Assembly: GCA_030833445.1 (NCBI GenBank)
Contig: JAURHD010000007.1
Span: 1-64,000, forward strand
Source of the DNA: Cephaloticoccus sp.
GTDB lineage: Bacteria; Verrucomicrobiota; Verrucomicrobiia; Opitutales; Opitutaceae
Length of the DNA stretch: 64,000 bases
Direction of reading: 5' to 3'
This document shows positions 55,440 to 64,000 of the stretch, one piece after another (within the stretch, counting starts at the first letter, position 1; the number at the start of each line of letters is the position of its first letter). The translations under genes and the position numbers were made by a program. Under the pieces are notes generated by a model. The model saw nothing but the letters and a program-made list of their open reading frames with translations, ran no database searches and was not told the origin of the DNA.

Positions 55440-57467
55440 ATGGCTTTCCCCAACCCTCCTCCGATACTAGCGGACCGCACTCTGCGCTCCACAGATCTGG
55501 ACCAGCATCGCGACGAAACCCTTTTGCGCATCTATGCGTGGATGTTTTTGGCGCGATCGGCTGACAACCGCATCCTCGAACTGTTTCGCCAGGGCCTGAT
55601 CAAAGGCACCGTTACGGGCGGCATGGGCAACGAAGGGCTTTGTGTGCCGTTAGCCCTGTTGGCTGACAAGACTCAGGACGTCATCTGCAACAGTCATCGC
55701 GGACTCGGCGGCCATCTGATCTGGAGCGGTCACCTGTGCGATCACCTAAACCAATATTTCGCCAACGCCGAAAGCCCCACCAAGGCCCGCGAAGGCAACA
55801 TCCACCACGGTGACCCCAAGAATCGTTCGCTACCGATGATCAGCCATTTGGGCATCATGCTGTCGAACGTGGCCGGGGCCGTGGATTCCCAGCGTCGACA
55901 AGGCAAACCGGCCGTCGGCTTTGCCTTCTTTGGCGACGGCTCCTCCAGCACCGGCGATGTGCATGAATCACTGAACCTCGCCTCCCTGCTCTCGTTGCCG
56001 ATGGTCTTCGTGATCGAGAACAATCGCTACGCCTACTCGACCCCCCTGAAAGAACAATTCACCGGGTCCAGTTTGTGGCAACGCGCTGCCGGTTACGGCA
56101 TGGAAGGCTTTGCGACCGACGCCACCGATGTCGAAGCTTACACGGCCACCATCGCGTCTGCCATTGATAAAGTGCGCACCACTTCCCGACCCGTTCTGAT
56201 TGAAGCCCATACCTTGCGTCTGCGCGGCCATGCCGCCTACGACACCTGCGATTACCTCAAGCCGGGTGAGAGCGAGTCCTTTTTCGCCCAAGACCCGCTG
56301 CCGCGCCTTCGCGCCAAACTTGCCGAGGCCGGCCAAAAAACAAGCCTCAACGAACTCGAGACCGAACTAACGGCGTATCTCGAGGCCTGCGTGAAAGTTT
56401 CCATGGCCATCCCGCGGCCGGATGCCACGGGCATGGTGGATGAACTCTTTGCCCCTGCCAGTGCTCCCTTGGCTTGGAAAGCCGAACCCGCCGAGCCACT
56501 ACAACTCAATTTTGCGCAGGCCCTCAATACGGCCCACCGCAAAATCCTTAACGAACGACCGGAGTCGATTGTGCTCGGGCAGGACATCGGTGTTTACGGC
56601 GGCGCATTCAAGGTCACCGAGGATTTGCTCAATGACTTCGGCCGCACCCGGGTGTTCAACACGCCCTTGGCCGAAAGCGCCTGCACCGGTTACGCCATTG
56701 GCATGGCCGTGAATGGCCATCGCTCCATCGCCGAATTTCAGTTTGCCGATTTCTCCACCGAGGCGGTCACGCAGATCACGCAGAATGCAGCCACCTATTT
56801 TTTCCGCTCCGGGGCGGCCTGCCCCATCGTGTTTCGTTTTCCCTGCGGCACAGTCCAACTCGGCTCGTTCCACTCACAGGAACTCGAATCCAGTTTCCTC
56901 TCCTATCCCGGCCTGAAGGCCCTGTATCCCAGCACACCGCAGGATGCGTTTGACGCCTTGCTGGCCGCCTACGAAGACAACAATCCGGTGATCCTGTTTG
57001 AAAACAAGGCCCTCTACCGTTGCAAAAAACAACCGGTGGCCTGGAACCCGGATTACCGCAAAATCTGGAAACCCAAACAACTGCGCACCGGTGACTTTGC
57101 CACCTTCGTAAGCTACGGTGAAATGGTGCATCGCGCGGCCGAGATCTGCGATTACCTGGCCGAGGAATACGAGATGGCCTTTGATTTGTTCGACCTGCGT
57201 GCGCTCTCGCCGCTACGACTGGATAGCATTCAGGAATCACTTAAACGCACCGGCCGTCTGGTCGTCCTCCATGAAGGCCGACGCACCCATGGCTTCGGGG
57301 CCGAGTTGGTTGCGCAATTGACGGAGGATAATTTCTCGAACCTCAAGGCTGCGCCGCTGCGGATTGGTTCCCTCGATATTCCGGTGCCGTTTGCCCAAGA
57401 GCTCGAAAAAGCCTACCGCCCGAGCAAGGATGACGTCATTGAACAGCTGTTGAAGTGGCTGGAGTAA
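55440..57467 (+). CDS. Fused 2-oxoacid dehydrogenase E1 (alpha plus beta)
   Basis: 675 residues. The first half (about 20-340) is an E1 alpha subunit with the TPP motif opening GDGSSSTGDVHE and ending ENN; the second half (about 350-675) is an E1 beta subunit (AQALNTAHRKIL to the C-terminus). Such fusions act in pyruvate or branched-chain 2-oxoacid dehydrogenase complexes. No E2 gene is adjacent; the sucB/lpd products or other loci would have to supply E2 and E3. kdsC follows after ten bases but the pathways differ. Confidence 0.88.
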   Translation: MAFPNPPPILADRTLRSTDLDQHRDETLLRIYAWMFLARSADNRILELFRQGLIKGTVTGGMGNEGLCVPLALLADKTQDVICNSHRGLGGHLIWSGHLCDHLNQYFANAESPTKAREGNIHHGDPKNRSLPMISHLGIMLSNVAGAVDSQRRQGKPAVGFAFFGDGSSSTGDVHESLNLASLLSLPMVFVIENNRYAYSTPLKEQFTGSSLWQRAAGYGMEGFATDATDVEAYTATIASAIDKVRTTSRPVLIEAHTLRLRGHAAYDTCDYLKPGESESFFAQDPLPRLRAKLAEAGQKTSLNELETELTAYLEACVKVSMAIPRPDATGMVDELFAPASAPLAWKAEPAEPLQLNFAQALNTAHRKILNERPESIVLGQDIGVYGGAFKVTEDLLNDFGRTRVFNTPLAESACTGYAIGMAVNGHRSIAEFQFADFSTEAVTQITQNAATYFFRSGAACPIVFRFPCGTVQLGSFHSQELESSFLSYPGLKALYPSTPQDAFDALLAAYEDNNPVILFENKALYRCKKQPVAWNPDYRKIWKPKQLRTGDFATFVSYGEMVHRAAEICDYLAEEYEMAFDLFDLRALSPLRLDSIQESLKRTGRLVVLHEGRRTHGFGAELVAQLTEDNFSNLKAAPLRIGSLDIPVPFAQELEKAYRPSKDDVIEQLLKWLE

Positions 57468-57477
57468 TCGGTCCGCC

Positions 57478-57996
57478 ATGAATCACACATCTCCAATACC
57501 TGCCGCCGACTGGTCAAAGATCCGCCTCTTTGCCATGGATGTGGATGGCGTGCTGACGGATGGCACCGTGCAAATCTCTTCGGATGGCTCTGAAAGCAAA
57601 GTCTTCTCCATCCTCGATGGCATGGGCATCGTGCGACTCAATCGACTGGGTGTCGCGGTCGCATGGATCAGCGGTCGCCCGTCTGAAGCCACGACCAAGC
57701 GTGCTACCGAGCTTAAAGTTCCGCATCTGATTCAAGGGCGCACCGACAAACTGACCGCCTTGCAGGAGTTGGCCGGTCGCTTGCACCTGCAACCCGCCGA
57801 ATGCGTCTATATGGGAGATGATGATATCGATGCCACGGCGATCGCTTGGGCCGGGATCGGTGTCTGTGTGCCCGACGCCATGCCGGCCGCGGTCTCCGCC
57901 GCCCGTTATCTGACCAACCGACCGGCCGGCCGCGGTGCGGTGCGTGAAATCTGCGAACATATTATCCTGCATCACGGTCCCAACCAAGCATCGTGA
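57478..57996 (+). CDS. kdsC: KDO 8-phosphate phosphatase
   Basis: 172 residues, a short C0-type HAD. Motif I is LFAMDVDGVLTDGTV near 17-31; GRPSEATTKRATEL near 63 and MGDDDIDATAI near 117 follow. It releases phosphate from KDO 8-phosphate to give KDO for lipid A core. It overlaps the next envelope gene by four bases, tying KDO supply to the LPS transport genes. Confidence 0.93.
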   Translation: MNHTSPIPAADWSKIRLFAMDVDGVLTDGTVQISSDGSESKVFSILDGMGIVRLNRLGVAVAWISGRPSEATTKRATELKVPHLIQGRTDKLTALQELAGRLHLQPAECVYMGDDDIDATAIAWAGIGVCVPDAMPAAVSAARYLTNRPAGRGAVREICEHIILHHGPNQAS

Positions 57997-58421
57997 GACT
58001 CATCCCCGTCAGTCTTCTTTTGTTTTCAACCGCCATCGCCACGGCTGGACCTCCGCTTACCTCGCAGACCCCGGTGAGTAATTTCCGGTTGCCGACGTTC
58101 ACGGAGCAGGGCCACCGATCAATGTTGCTACAGGGTTCTCAGGCCGTAGTGGCGCCTAATCGGGTCGAATTGCAGGATCTCAATCTCACCCTGTTCATCG
58201 GTGATGCCGCGAGCACGGTGGAAACCGTTATCCTGAGTCCCGTCGCGACGGCAAATCTGGATGATGAAACGGTGCACGGCCTCGGCACCGTCCGGGTGAT
58301 TCGCGACGACCTGGAGATCACGGGCACCGGTTGGTCCTATGACCATCACCAGAAAAAAGTTTCCATCACCGCAAACGCCCGGATAGCTTTCCAAGCCCAG
58401 TTACCTGACATGCTCAAATGA
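57993..58421 (+). CDS. LptC-like exported protein
   Basis: 142 residues from a GTG that overlaps kdsC. A signal peptide or anchor of about 18 residues, then a beta-rich region with GTVRVIRDDLEITGTGWSYD near 98-117 typical of OstA/LptC-type beta-jellyroll folds. Its place between kdsC and lptA is the LptC position in other genomes. The assignment is by position and fold impression. Confidence 0.65.
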   Translation: MRLIPVSLLLFSTAIATAGPPLTSQTPVSNFRLPTFTEQGHRSMLLQGSQAVVAPNRVELQDLNLTLFIGDAASTVETVILSPVATANLDDETVHGLGTVRVIRDDLEITGTGWSYDHHQKKVSITANARIAFQAQLPDMLK

Positions 58422-58987
58422 AACGCCTGGTCCTGATTTTTTCCTTAGTTGCCGCGCTGGTGGCAATCCCTGCCGGGCAAGCCGCCAGTGGCGAGCTGCC
58501 CCAGACGGTGATCGAATGCTCGGGTCTGGCCGAAACCATCAGCACGGACACGGAGACGATCGCCACGTTTCATGATCAAGTCGTGGTCACCGGCAACAAC
58601 ATCAAATTGTATTGCGATAACCTGAAGGTCGTCGCCATCCGCAAGGGTGATCCTACCGCCACCCTCGGGGAATACGGCTATTTCAAGTCACTCGTGGCCA
58701 CGGGTCGCGTGCGGATCGTGCAGGGTGACCGCGAGGCCACTTGTGGTCGGGCCGAGGTTTTCCCCGGTGAAGACCGCATCGTGCTGAGTGAGGAACCGGT
58801 CGTCCGGAGTTTCGATGACCAATATATTGCGACCGGACCACGCCTCGTGCTCTATCGCGGTCAACGTCGCGCCGTAATCGAAGGCTCCGAAACCGATCGG
58901 GCCCACATCTCCATGCCCCCCATCAAGGACCTCGGCTTTGATGAAACGACGCCGGACAAATCCGGACAACCTGCCGGAAAACCCTGA
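58418..58987 (+). CDS. lptA: LptA/OstA-like periplasmic LPS carrier
   Basis: 189 residues with a signal peptide (MKRLVLIFSLVAALVAIPAG) and an OstA-type beta domain: FHDQVVVTGNNIKLYCDNLK near 51-70 and the strand repeats after it. It forms the periplasmic bridge carrying LPS to the outer membrane. It overlaps the LptC-like gene and precedes lptB by five bases. Confidence 0.82.
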   Translation: MKRLVLIFSLVAALVAIPAGQAASGELPQTVIECSGLAETISTDTETIATFHDQVVVTGNNIKLYCDNLKVVAIRKGDPTATLGEYGYFKSLVATGRVRIVQGDREATCGRAEVFPGEDRIVLSEEPVVRSFDDQYIATGPRLVLYRGQRRAVIEGSETDRAHISMPPIKDLGFDETTPDKSGQPAGKP

Positions 58988-58992
58988 CCGCC

Positions 58993-59733
58993 ATGACCGC
59001 CGCCGTTGCATCGTCCGAAATCTCCACCACCGGACTCGTCAAAACATTCGGCGCCCGCACGGTCGTCAACGGGGTGGATCTGAAATTTTCTGCCGGCGAA
59101 GTGGTCGGTCTGCTCGGTCCCAATGGTGCGGGCAAGACAACCACCTTTTACATGATGGTGGGCCTGGTCCCGGTAACCAAAGGCCGGGTGATGATGGATG
59201 GCAAAGACATCACCAGCCAGCGGATGCATGAGCGCGCGCGGCATGGCATCGGTTACCTGCCGCAGGAGGCCTCGGTCTTTCGTAAACTCACGGTCGAGGA
59301 AAACATTCTCGCCATAGCCGAGGCCATTGGGATTCCGCGTAAGGAACGCGCCTCCTTGGTCAAACATCACTTGGGCGAACTCAGCCTGGATCATGTGGCC
59401 AAACAAAAGGCCTATACCCTTTCGGGCGGCGAACGTCGCCGGCTGGAGATCGCCCGCGCGCTGGTAACCAAACCAAAATTCCTGCTGATGGACGAGCCTT
59501 TCGCCGCCATCGACCCGATCTCCGTGGGCGAGGTGCAGAAGATCATCCTGCAGCTCAAGTCCCGTGGCATTGGAGTGGTCGTGACCGATCACAACGTCCG
59601 GGAAACCCTGCGCATCGTAGACCGGGCCTACCTGATTCACCAAGGCAAGGTCCTGACCGAAGGCACCGGTGATTTCCTGATCAACGACCGCCAGGCCCGG
59701 GAATTTTATCTGGGTGAAAATTTCAATCTCTGA
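58993..59733 (+). CDS. lptB: LPS export ABC ATPase LptB
   Basis: 246 residues with a complete nucleotide-binding site: Walker A GPNGAGKTT near 42, Q-loop LPQEAS near 91, signature LSGGERRRLEIAR near 143, Walker B LLMDEPFAAIDP near 164-175, and the switch His in VTDHNVRE. The closing NFNL matches LptB. It powers LPS extraction with LptF/G, which are not in the window. Confidence 0.95.
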   Translation: MTAAVASSEISTTGLVKTFGARTVVNGVDLKFSAGEVVGLLGPNGAGKTTTFYMMVGLVPVTKGRVMMDGKDITSQRMHERARHGIGYLPQEASVFRKLTVEENILAIAEAIGIPRKERASLVKHHLGELSLDHVAKQKAYTLSGGERRRLEIARALVTKPKFLLMDEPFAAIDPISVGEVQKIILQLKSRGIGVVVTDHNVRETLRIVDRAYLIHQGKVLTEGTGDFLINDRQAREFYLGENFNL

Positions 59734-59738
59734 CGCTC

Positions 59739-60746
59739 ATGCAAAAGGAAGTTCACGCCATCACCGTTGAGCATTTTTTCAACCGCTACCAAGAGAAATT
59801 GGAGCTGGAGTTGCTCACCCCGGAAGGCTTCGGGATGCATCGATTGATCAAAGAAGGTTCGATTAATCGTCCCGCGCTCGCCCTGACCGGCTTTTTCAAA
59901 TACTTCGCGAACAAACGCATTCAGGTCCTCGGCGCTGCGGAGATGACCTATCTGAAGACGCTGAACAAGGAAGCGCAGGGGAAAATATTTCGCGAGATGG
60001 TCAAACGGCAGATCCCGTGCCTCATCATGACCCGCAACTACCACCCGACACCCACGTTGCTGGAAGTCGCCACGGCCATGAAGCTGCCGGTTTTCCGCAC
60101 GCCGATGATCACGATGAATTTCGTGAATCTGGCCACCCTCTGCGTGGACAACGAATTCGCCCCTTCGACCACCGAACACGCCACGACTCTCGACATCAAG
60201 GGCATTGGGGTGTTGCTGCGCGGCTCAAGCGGCGTCGGCAAAAGCGAATGCGCGCTCGCCCTGATCGAACGGGGACATTCCTTGGTCGCGGATGACCTCA
60301 CTGTCATCCGGTTGCGCGACGAACGCGATCTCATGGCCACCAGTCGTTCACTCAATCGCGGTTGGATGGAATGTCGCGGTATCGGCATCATCAACGTCGG
60401 CGAAATGTTTGGCATCAAATCCATCCGCTTGGAAAAGCGAATCGATCTGGTGGTCTCGATGCAGGAGTGGACCCCCGAGGTAGTGGAGGAACGCACCGGA
60501 CTGGAGGAAAACTTTTATCCCATTCTCGGCACCAATGTCCCCCACATTGAACTCTATGTCCGGCCCGGGCGGGATATGGCGCGCCTCGTGGAAGTCGCCG
60601 CCCTCACCCACGCATTGAAGCGGATGGGGCATGATCCAGCCAAAAAATTCAACGAACAACTAATCGCCCACATGTCGCAACAAAGTGAGGAAGAATCATT
60701 GAAGCTGAAACCTTTCGACACCGAGGAACGGGACGGCAGCCTGTAG
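59739..60746 (+). CDS. hprK: HPr kinase/phosphorylase
   Basis: 335 residues. N-terminal domain to about 130, then the kinase core with P-loop GSSGVGKSECA near 162-172, the catalytic His/Asp region ERGHSLVADD near 178, and the signature ending NVPHIELYVRPGRDMARLVE near 267-286. It phosphorylates HPr on Ser46 and so links sugar status to metabolism. It is inserted in an LPS-transport string; no PTS gene is visible here. Confidence 0.94.
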   Translation: MQKEVHAITVEHFFNRYQEKLELELLTPEGFGMHRLIKEGSINRPALALTGFFKYFANKRIQVLGAAEMTYLKTLNKEAQGKIFREMVKRQIPCLIMTRNYHPTPTLLEVATAMKLPVFRTPMITMNFVNLATLCVDNEFAPSTTEHATTLDIKGIGVLLRGSSGVGKSECALALIERGHSLVADDLTVIRLRDERDLMATSRSLNRGWMECRGIGIINVGEMFGIKSIRLEKRIDLVVSMQEWTPEVVEERTGLEENFYPILGTNVPHIELYVRPGRDMARLVEVAALTHALKRMGHDPAKKFNEQLIAHMSQQSEEESLKLKPFDTEERDGSL

Positions 60747-60748
60747 TC

Positions 60749-61501
60749 ATGTCTGCCCCCGCTTCCCGTCACGATGGTCGCAAATTCGACCAACTCCGTC
60801 CGATTGCCTTTGAGGCAAATATCGCCCCGCATGCCACCGGCTCAGTGCTCGTTTCCTTCGGCTCCACCCGCGTAATTTGCGCGGCCACCATCGAACCCAA
60901 AGTGCCGGGCTGGATGCGTCAACAAGGCGTCAAGGGAGGTTGGCTGACGGCGGAGTATTCCATGCTGCCCTACTCAACCCTTGATCGCAAATCACGGGAT
61001 ATCTCACGGGGCAAACTCGATGGCCGCACGGTGGAAATCCAGCGCCTGATCGGCCGTTCCCTGCGTGCGGTGGTGGATCTGCAAAAACTCGGGGAGAACA
61101 CTCTTTGGGTGGACTGTGATGTCTTGCAGGCCGACGGCGGCACGCGGACGGCTTCCATCACCGGCGCCTATCTTGCGACCCGACTCGCGGTGCAAAAATT
61201 ATTGGACGCCAAGCGCATTCCCGAAAATCCACTCAGCGACTCCGTCGGGGCCGTAAGCGTGGGTGTGTTCAAGAATCAGGCCCTGCTCGATCTTGATTAC
61301 GTCGAGGACAAGGATGCCGACGTCGATTTTAACGTGGTCATGACCGGCAAGGGACAATTCGTCGAGGTTCAGGGCAGTGGCGAAGAAACCACTTTCTCGC
61401 ATGACCAGTTAACCGAGTTGCTCCAAATCGCGCAAAATGGCCTTAAGACCATTGCGGCGGAGCAAACGGCCTTCCTCACCCGCGCGTTGCTGAAAATCTG
61501 A
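60749..61501 (+). CDS. rph: Ribonuclease PH
   Basis: 250 residues. Phosphate-dependent 3-prime exonuclease that trims tRNA ends. Family marks: RHDGRKFDQLRPI near 7-19, SVLVSFGSTRVICAAT near 32-47, RGKLDGRTVEIQRLIGRSLR near 90-109 and LWVDCDVLQADGGTRTASI near 118-136. It starts two bases after hprK, last gene of the string. Confidence 0.96.
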   Translation: MSAPASRHDGRKFDQLRPIAFEANIAPHATGSVLVSFGSTRVICAATIEPKVPGWMRQQGVKGGWLTAEYSMLPYSTLDRKSRDISRGKLDGRTVEIQRLIGRSLRAVVDLQKLGENTLWVDCDVLQADGGTRTASITGAYLATRLAVQKLLDAKRIPENPLSDSVGAVSVGVFKNQALLDLDYVEDKDADVDFNVVMTGKGQFVEVQGSGEETTFSHDQLTELLQIAQNGLKTIAAEQTAFLTRALLKI

Positions 61502-61528
61502 TTGGCGCTCCCGGCGGGTCGAACCGAC

Positions 61529-61999
61529 TCAGTCGGTCGGCACCGGTGGGGGCTCAAATTTCCCGAAGTTGCCGCTTTCGGCCGCTTTGACGAAACCTTC
61601 GGTCACACTCTTCAAGCTCTCCCAACGGGTCCGAATTTTCCGGGCCTCTTCATTGGTGATCACATTGTCCGATGAAGCCACGGCGATGGTCGCCAGCATG
61701 TCGGCAAAATCCTGCACGATGTCATTGGTCAGCGGTATCAACTGCCCGGTGTGTTGCATCCCTTGGGGATTTCTAATGAAAAATCCACCCGTTTGCTCAC
61801 AAACCCATTGAGCAATATGCGCGTCCCCGGTGCTGGCGATTAACTGGCCCACTCGGTCAAGCGGGCTGTTGGCCCCGCTGCCATCAGCTGGAGGTTCCGC
61901 CCATTTGTAGATCAATGAAAGGGAAAGCCCCAGATCAGCGGCCACTTGCTTGGCACTCGTTTTTTTCAAAACCTCCCGGATTACCTCGTGCGATTCCAT
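61529..61999 (-). CDS. Phage CII-like regulatory protein (CP76-type)
   Basis: 156 residues from the ATG giving MESHEVIREVLKKT. It has a helix-turn-helix near the N-terminus (TSAKQVAADLGLSLSLIYKW near 13-32) and the segment VCEQTGGFFIRNPQGM near 67-82 that recalls the Phage_CP76/YdaS-like family. No phage structural, integrase or repressor genes are nearby, so it is probably a domesticated regulator. Divergent from sucC. A 15-base inverted repeat (61523-61537) spans its stop. Confidence 0.7.
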   Translation of the reverse strand: MESHEVIREVLKKTSAKQVAADLGLSLSLIYKWAEPPADGSGANSPLDRVGQLIASTGDAHIAQWVCEQTGGFFIRNPQGMQHTGQLIPLTNDIVQDFADMLATIAVASSDNVITNEEARKIRTRWESLKSVTEGFVKAAESGNFGKFEPPPVPTD

Positions 62000-62075
62000 G
62001 AGGAGAAGTTGCCGATTGCATAAGCGAAACGCAATCCCACCTGCATCCCAGCTAACGAATGTCACAAATCCATTT

Positions 62076-62104
62076 TTGTGCTGTGTCCGCGCTCAAGTTA
62101 TGAC
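62076..62104 (+). promoter_or_regulatory. Weak candidate promoter of sucC
   Basis: TTGTGC (62076-62081) and TATGAC (62099-62104) stand 17 bases apart, 17 bases before the sucC start. Both boxes match sigma-70 consensus only partly. Confidence 0.3.
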
Positions 62105-62121
62105 TAGGTTCTCCTCCCCCA

Positions 62122-63303
62122 ATGAACATCCACGAGTATCAGGCCAAAACCCTCTTTGCGCAGTTCGGGGTTCCCGTTCCGCAAGGTGCATCCGCTAAGT
62201 CCGCCGCAGAGTTCGACTCTGCCCTCGCCCAACTTCCTGAAGGTCCGACCATGGTGAAGTCCCAAATTCATGCCGGCGGCCGCGGCAAGGGCACTTTCAC
62301 CAACGGCTACAAAGGCGGCGTCAAATTCTGCAAGACCAAGACTGATGCCAAATCGATCGCCGGTGAGATGATCGGCAACACCTTGGTGACCGCCCAGACC
62401 GGCGCCGCCGGCCGCAAAGTTCAGACCATTTACTTCACGGTCGCGAGCGACATCAAAAAGGAATACTACCTCGCCATCCTGCTGGACCGCGCATCGTCCA
62501 AACCGGTCATTGTGGCCTCGACTGAAGGCGGCGTTGAAATCGAAAAGGTCGCCCACGAGACCCCGGAGAAAATTTTCAAAGTCCTGGTCGATCCCGCCTA
62601 TGGTCTGGCCGACTTTCAAGTGCGTGAACTCATCTTCGGTCTGGGCCTCAATGCCGCTGAAGGTAAAAATGCCGCCAAGCTCATCCGCAATCTCTACAAA
62701 ATGTTCTGGGAGACGGATGCGGCCATGATCGAGGTCAATCCCCTCATCACCACGCCGGACGACCAAGTGCTCGCGCTCGACGCCAAGGTCTCCTTCGACT
62801 CCAACGCCCTCTTCCGCCATCCCGAGATCGTCGCCCTCCGCGACCTCAACGAGGAGGACCCTAAGGAAATCGAGGCCTCGAAATACGACCTCGCCTACAT
62901 CGCGCTCGACGGAAACATCGCCTGCCTCGTCAACGGCGCCGGCCTCGCCATGTCTACCATGGACATCATCAAGCACTATGGCGGCAACCCCGCCAACTTC
63001 CTCGACGTGGGCGGTGGCGCATCGAAGGAAAAGGTCGTGGCAGCCTTTAAAATCATTCTCGGCGACGCCAACGTGCAGGGCATCTTCGTCAACATCTTCG
63101 GCGGCATCATGGACTGCAACGTCATCGCCGAGGGCATCGTTGAAGCCGTCAAGGAAGTCGGCCTCAAACTCCCCCTCGTCGTTCGCCTTGAAGGCAACAA
63201 CGTCGACAAGGGCAAGGCCACCTTGGACGCCTCCGGTCTCTCCCTCGTCTCCGGCGACACCATGGCCGACGCCGCCCAGAAAATCGTCAAACTCGTCGCT
63301 TAA
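62122..63303 (+). CDS. sucC: Succinyl-CoA ligase subunit beta
   Basis: 393 residues with an ATP-grasp N-terminus ([20 protein letters not shown] near 1-20, [13 protein letters not shown] near 45-57) and a CoA-ligase C-terminus ([16 protein letters not shown] near 325-340). With SucD it makes ATP or GTP while converting succinyl-CoA to succinate. Long antisense open frames opposite are shadows. It pairs with sucD after four bases. Confidence 0.96.
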   Translation: MNIHEYQAKTLFAQFGVPVPQGASAKSAAEFDSALAQLPEGPTMVKSQIHAGGRGKGTFTNGYKGGVKFCKTKTDAKSIAGEMIGNTLVTAQTGAAGRKVQTIYFTVASDIKKEYYLAILLDRASSKPVIVASTEGGVEIEKVAHETPEKIFKVLVDPAYGLADFQVRELIFGLGLNAAEGKNAAKLIRNLYKMFWETDAAMIEVNPLITTPDDQVLALDAKVSFDSNALFRHPEIVALRDLNEEDPKEIEASKYDLAYIALDGNIACLVNGAGLAMSTMDIIKHYGGNPANFLDVGGGASKEKVVAAFKIILGDANVQGIFVNIFGGIMDCNVIAEGIVEAVKEVGLKLPLVVRLEGNNVDKGKATLDASGLSLVSGDTMADAAQKIVKLVA

Positions 63304-63307
63304 CCCC

Positions 63308-64000
63308 ATGTCCATTCTCATCTCATCCGAAACCAAGATCATGGTCCAAGGCATCACCGGTGCCTTCGGCGGCAAACACGCCCAGCTTTCCATCGACTAC
63401 GGCACACAGGTGGTGGCCGGTGTCACCCCGGGAAAAGGCGGACAGACTTTTGAGCACGCCGGCGTCAAGGTGCCGATCTTCAATACCGTTGCCGAAGCCG
63501 CCAAGGCGACCGGTGCCACCGTCTCGACCATCTTTGTGCCGCCGCCATTTGCCGGCGACGCCATCCTTGAATGTGTGGATGCCGGCCTCGATCTCGCCGT
63601 CTGCATCACTGAGGGCATTCCGATCAAGGACATGATCCGCGTGAAGCGCGCCATGTCTGGCGCCAAAACCCGTCTCATCGGTCCCAACTGCCCCGGGGTC
63701 GTTACACCGGGCACAGGCGAAGGCTCCAAAGGTGGGTGCCGCATCGGCATCGCTCCCGGCTACATACACAAGAAGGGTCACGTCGGCGTCGTCTCGCGCT
63801 CCGGCACCCTCACTTACGAGGCTGTTTTCCAAATCACCTCCAAGGGCCTCGGTCAGTCCACGTCTGTCGGCATCGGCGGCGATCCCGTCAATGGCACCAG
63901 CCACCTTGATGTGATCAAACTCTTCAACGAAGACCCCGACACCAAGGGCATCATCCTCATCGGTGAAATCGGCGGCAATGCCGAGGTCGAGGCCGCCCGT
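63308..64000 (+). CDS. sucD: Succinyl-CoA ligase subunit alpha (partial)
   Basis: The first 231 codons; the gene runs off the window edge with no stop. It has the CoA-binding domain with [19 protein letters not shown] near 15-33, [11 protein letters not shown] near 78, [12 protein letters not shown] near 122, and [16 protein letters not shown] near 151-166. The phosphohistidine motif lies beyond the visible part. Co-transcribed with sucC. Confidence 0.94.
   Translation, partial: MSILISSETKIMVQGITGAFGGKHAQLSIDYGTQVVAGVTPGKGGQTFEHAGVKVPIFNTVAEAAKATGATVSTIFVPPPFAGDAILECVDAGLDLAVCITEGIPIKDMIRVKRAMSGAKTRLIGPNCPGVVTPGTGEGSKGGCRIGIAPGYIHKKGHVGVVSRSGTLTYEAVFQITSKGLGQSTSVGIGGDPVNGTSHLDVIKLFNEDPDTKGIILIGEIGGNAEVEAAR

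Noticed and set aside
61529-61999. Prophage remnant
   Set aside because: Only one phage-like gene is present; neighbours on both sides are intact housekeeping genes and no attachment repeats are visible.
62104-63393. 429-codon minus-strand open frame opposite sucC
   Set aside because: Antisense shadow of sucC and the sucD start, with low-complexity Asp/Gly/Val-rich translation.

Overview
This is 64 kb of bacterial chromosome carrying mostly housekeeping genes, at moderately high GC. Gene content and order suggest a Verrucomicrobiota lineage close to Opitutaceae: a caa3-type oxidase cluster, a eukaryote-like type II glutamine synthetase, the long form of 2-isopropylmalate synthase, a KdsC-Lpt-HprK-RNase PH string, and a FecR protein beside a CHASE2 cyclase. 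That placement is inferred from gene content; there is no rRNA in the window. The diderm envelope is clear (Lpt proteins, KdsC, lipoproteins, BamE-like protein). Many genes lack an obvious Shine-Dalgarno sequence.

Layout. 0-12.7 kb is an aerobic respiration block: a Sco-type copper chaperone and a histidine-motif membrane protein (minus), heme A synthesis (ctaA, ctaB), a DUF420 protein, a lipoprotein azurin, the four oxidase subunits, CtaG, and an SLC13-type transporter. 12.7-15.4 kb holds a PhnP-like hydrolase and an M3 oligopeptidase. 15.9-20 kb holds dnaK, groES and groEL with terminators and palindromes upstream of dnaK. 20-26 kb is mixed housekeeping: a LON-domain protein, tRNA-Thr(CGT), queA, accA, a YmdB-like phosphodiesterase and ilvB. 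26-31.5 kb is a minus-strand cluster of an O-antigen-ligase-like protein, a FecR protein and a CHASE2 cyclase. 31.6-34.5 kb holds glnA and a compact kinase / PP2C phosphatase / GGCT-like trio. 34.5-37.7 kb holds dnaX, SRP RNA, and an ECF sigma operon with a Spy-like sensor. 38-49 kb is metabolism: leuA, rlmN, metF, and the 2-oxoglutarate dehydrogenase genes sucA-sucB-lpd. 49-55.3 kb is accessory: PhyH dioxygenase with an AraC regulator, a HAD phosphatase, rpiB, and a MarR-DoxX-dioxygenase-esterase group resembling the Bacillus MhqR quinone-stress regulon. 55.4-61.5 kb holds a fused 2-oxoacid dehydrogenase E1, then kdsC-lptC-like-lptA-lptB-hprK-rph. The window closes with sucC and a truncated sucD.

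The most notable signal is in dnaX. The frame ends two codons after an A10 tract containing A AAA AAG in the correct phase, and the -1 frame stays open for 125 more codons. This looks like recoding that makes a short gamma and a long tau clamp-loader subunit. Other points are a Sco protein with five residues between its cysteines, a 139-residue kinase overlapping a PP2C gene, a MarR gene with a perfect inverted repeat in its promoter, a 20-bp perfect palindrome upstream of dnaK, and a possible leucine leader before leuA. I see no CRISPR array, insertion sequence, prophage block or rRNA operon. No wholly new system is evident.
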